The translations under genes and the position numbers were made by a program. Positions 1-4,790 of a stretch of 7,010 bases of DNA are shown in pieces. How positions within the stretch are numbered: the stretch's first letter is position 1; the number at the start of each line of letters is the position of its first letter. The notes under the pieces were generated by a model. The model searched no databases. It had not been told where the DNA came from and was given only the letters and a program-made list of their open reading frames with translations. The stretch is from Pseudomonadota bacterium (GTDB taxonomy: Bacteria; Pseudomonadota; Gammaproteobacteria; Steroidobacterales; Steroidobacteraceae), in NCBI GenBank assembly GCA_021817875.1, contig JAKAFQ010000223.1, positions 1 to 7,010 of the forward strand, read 5' to 3'.

Positions 1-464
1 TCGGTGCGCAGCGGCGCGAGGCGCTGGCCGAGCTCATGATGAAACGCCGGCGGCCGCGTTCCATCGATGCTCAGCTGCACCACCGGCACGTCCGCCTCGG
101 GATACAGGTGCGTGAGCACCCCCCAGGTGCCGTGATCGAGTCCCCACTCACCATCCAGCCCGACATCGAGCGGCGCGAGCAATCGGGCCACCCGCCGCGC
201 CAATGCCGGATCCCCGGGCGCCGGGTACCGGAACCGGAACAGCTCGTCCGGGAACCCCGAGAAATCATGGATCGTCCTCGGGAGCGCGTCGAGGGTGACC
301 CGGGTCGAGGGCACGTACCAGTGGGCGGAGATCGACAGCACCGCCGCCGGCCGCGGCACCTGTTGGCCGATACGCTTCCATGCCTCCGTGCAGGCGTTGC
401 TCGCCAGCGCGTTGAGCGGCGAGCCGTGGCCGAGAAACACCGCAGGCATCAGGTCATGCGACAT
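1..464 (-). CDS. Extradiol dioxygenase, DODA/YgiD type (LigB superfamily), 5' part only
   Basis: This is the first 154 codons of a class III extradiol ring-cleavage dioxygenase; the 3' end lies beyond the left edge. The family is typically about 255-280 residues, so roughly 100 or more are missing. Visible motifs, counted from the chosen start, are FLGHGSP (H13), SISAHW (H48), TIHDFSGFP (H66) and GLDHGTWG (H111). In characterised relatives (plant DODA, E. coli YgiD) two early histidines of this kind bind the active-site metal and the DHG histidine lies in the active site; the remaining metal ligands would be in the missing part. The substrate is a catechol-type compound, but which one cannot be told. 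The ATG at 464 is chosen because GGAGGG lies 5 bases upstream and an in-frame TGA abuts it. It lies 113 bp downstream of dps on the same strand and may be co-transcribed with it. Confidence 0.9.
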   Translation of the reverse strand, partial: MSHDLMPAVFLGHGSPLNALASNACTEAWKRIGQQVPRPAAVLSISAHWYVPSTRVTLDALPRTIHDFSGFPDELFRFRYPAPGDPALARRVARLLAPLDVGLDGEWGLDHGTWGVLTHLYPEADVPVVQLSIDGTRPPAFHHELGQRLAPLRT

Positions 465-469
465 TCACA

Positions 470-475
470 CCCTCC
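470..475 (-). promoter_or_regulatory. Ribosome binding site of the dioxygenase gene
   Basis: GGAGGG on the minus strand, 5 bases before the ATG at 464. It fixes the start, because the codon just before the ATG is TGA. Confidence 0.8.
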
Positions 476-577
476 GCCATCGTCCGCGTACCACTGATCG
501 AAGCGCCGCCGGCGCCCGCCCGGCCTGCGGACCGTTCCTCTGCGGCGAGTCGCCACCCTGAACGGCAGGGCCGGCGC

Positions 578-1087
578 CTACTCCGCGTGGCGTGTCGCCT
601 CGTAAAGAAACCAGGTGCGCTGCTCGGCCTCGTCGATCCACACTTCGAGCAGACTGGCCGTGGCGACGTCTCCGTGCTCATCGCACAGACCATGGAGCTG
701 ACGCATCGAGGCGGCGAGCTGTTTGTTGTCCTCGCGCAGCTCGGCCAGCATGTCGCGCGGCGTGACGAACGCGGCATCGTTGTCGCGCAACCGCTGCAGC
801 TTCGCGACGTGTCCGATCGAGCGCAGAGTGGTGCCGCCGAGTTTGCGCGCCCGTTCGGCGATCGGGTCGGCGATCGCGTGGATCTGCGTCGCCTGCTCGT
901 CGAGCAGCAGGTGATAGTCCCGAAAATGCGGACCGGAGAGGTGCCAGTGGAAATTCTTGGTCTTGACATACAGTGCGAACACGTCGGCGAGCAGCGTCGT
1001 GAGCGCCGGCGGGATGTCGCGGGTCGCCTCCGGCGCAAGTCCAGAGGGCGTATCGAGAGCGGCAGTCTTTCTGGCCTGGTTGTCCAT
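578..1087 (-). CDS. dps: Dps-family DNA-binding ferritin-like protein
   Basis: The 169-residue product belongs to the Dps family: dodecameric mini-ferritins that oxidise Fe(II) with H2O2, store ferric iron, and in many species coat DNA in stationary phase. The ferroxidase ligands are intact. The KNFHWH motif gives H47, followed by H59, D63, D74 and E78, matching E. coli Dps H51, H63, D67, D78 and E82 with a constant offset of 4. Length is normal for the family. The N-terminal tail (about 24 residues) has few basic residues (R6, K7, R23), so tight DNA binding is uncertain. ATG at 1087 is preferred over a TTG at 1105 because AGGAGG lies 9 bases before the ATG and inside the extended version. 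It is divergent from the clc gene and lies upstream of the dioxygenase on the same strand. Confidence 0.95.
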   Translation of the reverse strand: MDNQARKTAALDTPSGLAPEATRDIPPALTTLLADVFALYVKTKNFHWHLSGPHFRDYHLLLDEQATQIHAIADPIAERARKLGGTTLRSIGHVAKLQRLRDNDAAFVTPRDMLAELREDNKQLAASMRQLHGLCDEHGDVATASLLEVWIDEAEQRTWFLYEATRHAE

Positions 1088-1096
1088 TGCACGAAT

Positions 1097-1102
1097 CCTC
1101 CT
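1097..1102 (-). promoter_or_regulatory. Ribosome binding site of dps
   Basis: AGGAGG on the minus strand, 9 bases upstream of the ATG at 1087. It would lie inside the coding region if the TTG at 1105 were the start, so it decides in favour of the ATG. Confidence 0.75.
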
Positions 1103-1145
1103 CAATGCTCGACCGACGCGGCCGCGCCGGCCATACCGCCCGGCG

Positions 1146-1151
1146 ATTTTA
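1146..1151 (-). promoter_or_regulatory. Possible -10 element for dps
   Basis: TAAAAT on the minus strand, the only AT-rich hexamer in the GC-rich stretch just upstream of dps. It would give a leader of about 50 bases. The hexamer 17 bases further upstream (TCGTAT) is a poor -35 box; activator-dependent dps promoters often have a weak -35, but no activator site is recognisable here. Confidence 0.3.
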
Positions 1152-1245
1152 CCGCGCTGCGCCCGCTCATACGAGCTTCGCCATGCCGATGCGGCGGGTT
1201 TCGAGGCGCAGCATCCTCACGCCGCTCGCCCGGCGCCGCCCACGG

Positions 1246-1268
1246 CCCGATCCGGGATCCGGATCGGG
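1246..1268. repeat. Perfect 8-bp inverted repeat, 7-base loop
   Basis: CCCGATCC (1246-1253) and GGATCGGG (1261-1268) are exact reverse complements around GGGATCC. The segment also contains two tandem copies of the heptamer GATCCGG. No T-run follows on either strand, so it is not a typical intrinsic terminator. It could be an operator, an RNA hairpin, or chance in GC-rich DNA. Confidence 0.6.
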
Positions 1269-1283
1269 GAGGCTGCAGCGTCG

Positions 1284-1302
1284 GGCCGGCGGGCCACCGG
1301 CC
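1284..1302. repeat. 6-bp inverted repeat next to the previous hairpin
   Basis: GGCCGG (1284-1289) and CCGGCC (1297-1302) flank a 7-base loop. Loop size matches the neighbouring hairpin 15 bp away, but composition alone makes such repeats common here. Confidence 0.35.
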
Positions 1303-1352
1303 GGGCCATGAAGCGGCGGTACGCGGGGCGACGCGGAATATCGGAGCGCACC

Positions 1353-1381
1353 TGGAGATTACTATCGTACTACGATATATT
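1353..1381 (+). promoter_or_regulatory. Candidate sigma-70-type promoter for clc
   Basis: TGGAGA (1353-1358, 4 of 6 to TTGACA), a 17-base spacer, and TATATT (1376-1381, 5 of 6 to TATAAT). The usual 6-7 base distance puts the transcription start at about 1388, which is the A of an ATG. This is the most AT-rich part of the whole intergenic region. Confidence 0.5.
1363..1377. promoter_or_regulatory. Perfect 15-bp inverted repeat in the promoter spacer, candidate operator
   Basis: TATCGTA (1363-1369) and TACGATA (1371-1377) are exact reverse complements around a single C. The repeat lies between the candidate -35 and -10 boxes and overlaps the first two bases of the -10. A dimeric repressor or a MerR-type activator could bind at this position. 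I cannot assign a regulator family, and none is encoded next to it. Confidence 0.55.
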
Positions 1382-1387
1382 TAGACC

Positions 1388-1426
1388 ATGTACGACCCGT
1401 GCCGCCCCCGCATCGCAGCATCATGA
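1388..1426 (+). CDS. Putative 12-codon leader ORF overlapping the clc start
   Basis: ATG at 1388 opens a frame encoding MYDPCRPRIAAS. Its TGA (1424-1426) overlaps the clc ATG (1423-1425) as ATGA. Its ATG lies at the predicted transcription start, so it could be read as a leaderless message and couple translation into clc, which has no visible Shine-Dalgarno sequence of its own. It may equally be chance; nothing shows that it is translated. Confidence 0.3.
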   Translation: MYDPCRPRIAAS

Positions 1427-3204
1427 AGGCGGACGCCGCGAGCCACCGCATCCACGATACGTTGCGTGATTTCAGCGCCGACCGGCGCCTGCTGGCGCTG
1501 TCCGCACTGGCGCTCGTCACCGGCAGCTTCGGCGCATTCGCCGCCTGGGCGCTGCTGAGGCTGATCGCGCTGATCACGAATCTCGTCTATTTCCATGTGC
1601 TCTCGAGCGCCACGACGTATCTCAGCCACGCCCGACTCGGTCCCGCCTCGATACTCATCCCGATCGCCGGCGGCCTCATCGTGGGCTGGATCGGCCGCTA
1701 TGGCTCGGAGAAGATCCGTGGACACGGTATTCCCGAGGCGCTCGAGGCGATCCTGATCAGCCAGAGCCGCATCGAGCCCAAGGTGGCCGTGCTGAAGCCG
1801 CTGTCCTCGGCGATCGCGATCGGCACCGGGGGGCCGTTCGGCGCCGAAGGGCCGATCATCATGACCGGCGGCGCGCTCGGCTCGCTGTTCGCGCAGTGCT
1901 TCGACCTGAGTGCCGCCGAGCGCAAGACACTGCTGGCAGCCGGAGCGGCTGCCGGCATGACTGGGATATTCGGCACACCGGTGGCGGCCGTGCTGCTCGC
2001 CATCGAAGTGATGCTCTTCGAATGGAAGCCGCGCAGCTTCGTTCCCGTGGTGATCTCGAGCATCGTGGCGATCGCCTGGCGGCCATGGCTGGTCGGCGCC
2101 TGGCCGCTTTTCCCCCATACCGGCATCCCGGCCCTGCCCTGGTGGGGCCTCGCGCTGTGCGCCGGTGCCGGCGTGCTCTCGGGCCTGCAATCGGCGCTCA
2201 CGACCGGGGCGCTCTATTGGTTCGAGGAGCGGTTCGAAAAGCTGCCCCTCCACTGGATGTGGTGGCCGGCACTCGGCGGCGTCGCGGTGGGAGTCGGCGG
2301 TCTGATCGATCCGGCCGCGCTCGGCGTCGGTTACGACAACATCCAGGCCCTGATCAATGGCACCGTGGTGCTGCACGCCGCCGTGACGCTGTTCCTGGTC
2401 AAGGCGATCATCTGGGTCGTCGCGCTTGCTTCGGGCACCTCAGGCGGCACTCTGGCGCCGTTGCTGATCATGGGCGGAGCGGTCGGCGTCATGGAGGCTC
2501 ACATCCTGCCGCTCGGCGGCGCCGGCTTCTGGGCGCTGCTGTCGATGGCGGCCGTGCTGGGCGGGACACTGCGCTGCCCGCTGACGGCGACGGTATTCGC
2601 CGTCGAGCTGACCGGAGACCTGCGGGTGATGCCGGCGGTGATCATCGCCTGCGCGACCTCGTTCGCCGTGACCGTGCTCGTGATGCGCCGCTCCATCCTG
2701 ACCGAGCGCCTGGCGCGTCGCGGACGTCATCTGATCTACGAGTACGCCGTCGATCCATTCGAGGTGATGCGCGTGAGCGAGATCATGGCGCACCCCGTGC
2801 ACACCCTGCCCGCGAGCCTTTCGATGCAGGAAACATTGGCATTTTTCAATGTGGAACCGGGCGTGAAACGCCACAGGAGCTATCCGGTGCTCGACGATGA
2901 CGGACGCGTCGTCGGCCTGGTCTCGCGCTCCGACGTGCTGCGCTGGGCACGCCAGGGCGGGCAGCACGGTGAGATCTTGGGCGAGCGTCTCGGCGCCGCC
3001 GAAGTGCCGGTCGGCTACCCGGACGAACCGGTGGGCGAGCTCGCCGACCGGATGGTCGCGGCCCATGTCGGCCGCCTGCCGATCGTCGCGCGCACCAACG
3101 GCAAACTCGTCGGTCTGGTCAGCACCCGCGACCTGCTCGGCGTCCGTGCCCACGCGGCGCGCCTCGAGCGTGAACGGGCACGGCTGCTGAAGATCCCCGG
3201 CTGA
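1423..3204 (+). CDS. ClC-family anion channel or transporter with C-terminal CBS pair
   Basis: The 593-residue inner-membrane protein combines a CLC pore domain (about residues 20-440, many hydrophobic helices) with two cytoplasmic CBS domains (about 451-508 and 527-575) that in relatives bind adenine nucleotides and regulate transport. CLC signature stretches are present: GHGIPE (100-105), GAEGP with the gating glutamate E142, and GTLAP (342-346, in place of GxFxP). The segment matching E. coli ClC 'IIEEM' reads AIEVM, so the proton-glutamate position (E203) is V196; the helix matching the central-tyrosine region reads SILTERL, with L426 where a tyrosine is expected. Both changes suggest a channel or uncoupled carrier more than a Cl-/H+ exchanger. 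An in-frame GTG at 1399 would add 8 residues; neither start has a clear Shine-Dalgarno. It converges on the cupredoxin gene. Confidence 0.95.
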   Translation: MKADAASHRIHDTLRDFSADRRLLALSALALVTGSFGAFAAWALLRLIALITNLVYFHVLSSATTYLSHARLGPASILIPIAGGLIVGWIGRYGSEKIRGHGIPEALEAILISQSRIEPKVAVLKPLSSAIAIGTGGPFGAEGPIIMTGGALGSLFAQCFDLSAAERKTLLAAGAAAGMTGIFGTPVAAVLLAIEVMLFEWKPRSFVPVVISSIVAIAWRPWLVGAWPLFPHTGIPALPWWGLALCAGAGVLSGLQSALTTGALYWFEERFEKLPLHWMWWPALGGVAVGVGGLIDPAALGVGYDNIQALINGTVVLHAAVTLFLVKAIIWVVALASGTSGGTLAPLLIMGGAVGVMEAHILPLGGAGFWALLSMAAVLGGTLRCPLTATVFAVELTGDLRVMPAVIIACATSFAVTVLVMRRSILTERLARRGRHLIYEYAVDPFEVMRVSEIMAHPVHTLPASLSMQETLAFFNVEPGVKRHRSYPVLDDDGRVVGLVSRSDVLRWARQGGQHGEILGERLGAAEVPVGYPDEPVGELADRMVAAHVGRLPIVARTNGKLVGLVSTRDLLGVRAHAARLERERARLLKIPG

Positions 3205-3252
3205 GGGATGCCGTTCCGAACAGCGCTGCGCCGCGCCCCGATCGCCGGCCGC

Positions 3253-3278
3253 GGCGTCCCCGGCATGACGCCCCGGGG
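3253..3278. terminator. GC-rich hairpin between convergent clc and cupredoxin genes
   Basis: Two alternative 6-bp stems overlap here: GGCGTC (3253-3258) with GACGCC (3267-3272), and CCCCGG (3258-3263) with CCGGGG (3273-3278). There is no T-run on either strand. The position in the 78-bp convergent gap suits a shared transcription end, but it is weak as an intrinsic terminator. Confidence 0.3.
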
Positions 3279-3282
3279 AGCG

Positions 3283-4137
3283 CTAGCGCGCCGTCCGCGG
3301 CAGCACCACGATCACCCCGTCCATGACGAACGGATAGCCACCGAAACTTTTCAACGGCCGGAAGGTATGTGCCGCGGCGCTGTAGAGCGCATGCACCGGG
3401 CAGAAGTAGTGGTACAGACCCGGCTGCCTCAGGGTGAGGCGGGCCGAGCCGCCGTCGGCAGCCAGTGCCAGCGGCGCGAATGCGGGCATGCGTTTCCTCA
3501 GCAGAACGCCTCCGGGTCCCGGCATGATCATCGGCGCGGTGGCGGCAGTGACCACATGCGGATCCATGTCATCGTTGGTGAAGACGACGGGCGTTCCCGC
3601 CCTGACCACCGTCACCCAGGGCCGGAAGGTCATGGAGGTATCCGGAATGTGGACCTGATCGGCGCTCGTGCGCAGGCCGCCGCCGTTGCGATCGGTCACC
3701 AGCACCACCGCGTACGCGGGCATCGGGAAAGTCCGGGCATCCCTGCGCGCGGCCACCTGGTTCACCTCGGGATCGAACCGCGTGGTCGTGTCGTCGTAGA
3801 ACAGATAGACACCGGGCTTGCCCAGGCGCAGGACGGTGCGCTCGCCGGCGGCCACGGTGCGGTTGACGCGCTCGGGCTCGCCGGGGGCATTGACCAGGTG
3901 CAGCGCGGTGGCCGCCGCAGAGCGGATCTCGAGGGTGTCCCCGACGAGCAGGTGGGCCATGAGAGGATCGAAGCCCGCGCCGCCGAATACCAGCTGCGCG
4001 GTGTGCACCGCGGCCGGCCGCACGGCAGGCGCCGCCGCCGCACTGGCGGGTCGGTTCAGACCCGCCAGCAGCACCGCGGCTGCGGCCAGCGCCGCGTTGC
4101 GCAACCACACTCTGTGCATGAGTCTCGCTTCGCTCAT
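3283..4137 (-). CDS. Exported tandem cupredoxin protein, type 1 copper site in second domain
   Basis: The 284-residue precursor has a Sec signal peptide (basic RVWLRN, alanine/leucine core, likely cleavage after PASA near residue 33), so the product should be periplasmic. Two cupredoxin-like halves follow (about 45-148 and 158-280). The second has plausible type 1 copper ligands: H194 in DPHVV, C246 and H249 in YFCPVH, and M272 in FVMDGVIVV. The gap from H249 to M272 is much longer than the few residues in plastocyanin or amicyanin. The first half repeats the same pattern (F56-x-P58, G66, H80, GVYLFY) but has D115 and T118 where Cys and His would be, so it probably binds no copper. The role is probably electron transfer or copper handling; no partner is visible. 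ATG at 4137 is chosen because AGGAGA lies 6-7 bases upstream; a GTG at 4161 would precede that site. Confidence 0.85.
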   Translation of the reverse strand: MSEARLMHRVWLRNAALAAAAVLLAGLNRPASAAAAPAVRPAAVHTAQLVFGGAGFDPLMAHLLVGDTLEIRSAAATALHLVNAPGEPERVNRTVAAGERTVLRLGKPGVYLFYDDTTTRFDPEVNQVAARRDARTFPMPAYAVVLVTDRNGGGLRTSADQVHIPDTSMTFRPWVTVVRAGTPVVFTNDDMDPHVVTAATAPMIMPGPGGVLLRKRMPAFAPLALAADGGSARLTLRQPGLYHYFCPVHALYSAAAHTFRPLKSFGGYPFVMDGVIVVLPRTAR

Positions 4138-4143
4138 CAGGCC

Positions 4144-4149
4144 TCTCCT
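4144..4149 (-). promoter_or_regulatory. Ribosome binding site of the cupredoxin gene
   Basis: AGGAGA on the minus strand, 6 bases before the ATG at 4137. It supports that ATG over the upstream GTG at 4161. Confidence 0.65.
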
Positions 4150-4202
4150 GCCCGGCGGCACGCGACGGGCCGTCCGTGCAGCCGATGCGGCGTGCGGCGG
4201 CC

Positions 4203-4208
4203 ATTGTA
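4203..4208 (-). promoter_or_regulatory. Possible -10 element for the cupredoxin gene
   Basis: TACAAT on the minus strand matches TATAAT in 5 of 6 bases and would give a leader of about 60 bases. No good -35 lies 16-18 bases upstream, so an activator would be needed or the site is not real. Confidence 0.35.
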
Positions 4209-4293
4209 GGGGTTCCCGTTACCCGGCTGGCGGCTTTCCCTGATGATGGGGCTCGCCTCGAAGCGCGTCCCGCCCGGGTCGACCGAAGCTGCC

Positions 4294-4317
4294 GAGCGCG
4301 CGCAGGGCGCGCGGCTC
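4294..4317. repeat. Strong GC hairpin upstream of arsR
   Basis: GAGC (4294-4297) pairs with GCTC (4314-4317), and GCGCGC (4298-4303) with GCGCGC (4307-4312), around a 3-base AGG loop with one bulged G at 4313. On the plus strand it runs into ATTCTTTG, so it resembles an intrinsic terminator, but no plus-strand gene lies just upstream. It abuts the direct repeat in front of arsR. Confidence 0.5.
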
Positions 4318-4350
4318 ATTCTTTGAAACCACCCATTCTTTGATACCATT
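4317..4350 (+). promoter_or_regulatory. Tandem 17-bp direct repeat, candidate arsR operator and promoter
   Basis: Two abutting 17-bp units start at 4317 and 4334. Both read CATTCTTTGAWACCA (only W differs), and they also differ in the last two bases. The second unit ends 6 bases before the arsR GTG. It contains TGATACCAT (4341-4349), readable as an extended -10 (TG-n-TACCAT), which would put the transcription start at about 4356-4357, on the start codon. TTGAAA (4323-4328) in the first unit could be a -35, though its 15-base spacing is short. Confidence 0.6.
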
Positions 4351-4356
4351 GCAATC

Positions 4357-4725
4357 GTGAAATCCAAAGACGCGCTCGCCGCCCTCGGCGCTCTCGCCTC
4401 CGAGGCGCGTCTTGCGGTGTTTCGACTGCTGGTGAGACGCGGCCCGGCCGGCTACACCCCCAGCGAGCTCAGCCGGCGGCTCGCGGTACCCGCGCCGACC
4501 CTGTCGTTCCATCTGCGGGAACTGGTCAACGCCGGGCTCGTCACCAGCCGCCGCCAGGGACGGCATCTTCACTACAGCCCCGATCTCGATCGCATGCACT
4601 CCCTGGTGGGATTTCTGACCGAGAACTGCTGTTCGCTCGCCGACGACGCCCGCGGTCCCGATTGCTCACCGCTCTGCGCTTCGGGGCAGGACCCGGCCAC
4701 GGCCAGGCGCAAAGCACGCCCCTAG
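4357..4725 (+). CDS. arsR: ArsR-family winged-helix repressor with C-terminal cysteine sensor
   Basis: The 122-residue protein is an ArsR/SmtB-type dimeric winged-helix regulator. The DNA-reading part is at about residues 34-74 (TPSELSRRLAVPAPTLSFHL, then the wing GRHLHY). It lacks the ELCVCDL metal site found in the recognition-helix region of E. coli ArsR. Instead the end carries FLTENCC (C91, C92) plus C103 and C107. Acidithiobacillus ferrooxidans ArsR is known to sense As(III) through C95, C96 and C102, so an As(III)- or Sb(III)-responsive role fits, with C91, C92 and one of C103/C107 as likely ligands. GTG at 4357 gives the usual family N-terminus (MKSKDALAAL). No Shine-Dalgarno is visible, and a -10-like site 8 bases upstream suggests a leaderless message. 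It is divergent from the cupredoxin gene; no arsenic-resistance gene is in the window. Confidence 0.92.
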   Translation: MKSKDALAALGALASEARLAVFRLLVRRGPAGYTPSELSRRLAVPAPTLSFHLRELVNAGLVTSRRQGRHLHYSPDLDRMHSLVGFLTENCCSLADDARGPDCSPLCASGQDPATARRKARP

Positions 4726-4741
4726 CGGCCGTCATCGGCAG

Positions 4742-4753
4742 GGCTGCGCAGCC
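4742..4753. repeat. 12-bp perfect palindrome between convergent arsR and usp genes
   Basis: GGCTGCGCAGCC is self-complementary with no loop, so it makes a poor RNA hairpin. It lies in the 65-bp convergent gap. It may be chance in GC-rich DNA. Confidence 0.3.
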
Positions 4754-4790
4754 GCGGTCGAACGGCGCAGGCGCGCGGATCGCTCCGGCA

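Larger units (their letters stand above)
1088..1387. other. Divergent dps / clc intergenic region
   Basis: About 300 bp with no credible gene; the open frames crossing it resemble no protein family I recognise and look like GC-rich shadow frames. It holds the dps leader and possible -10, two GC-rich hairpins (1246-1268 and 1284-1302), and a short AT-rich promoter-like segment with an inverted repeat at its right end. Confidence 0.7.

Noticed and set aside
508..578. Two copies of GCCGGCGCC between dps and the dioxygenase
   Set aside because: Short, nearly self-complementary and common in GC-rich DNA; no T-run, so not a convincing terminator.
454..1092. Long minus-strand open frame of 212 codons overlapping dps and the dioxygenase start
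   Set aside because: It is an off-frame shadow of dps: the composition is Arg/Ser/Thr-rich and resembles no family, while the dps frame has all ferroxidase ligands.
1381..2376. 331-codon minus-strand open frame opposite clc
   Set aside because: It is antisense to the clearly conserved CLC coding frame, and its His/Arg/Asp/Gln-rich composition is typical of antisense frames in GC-rich genes.
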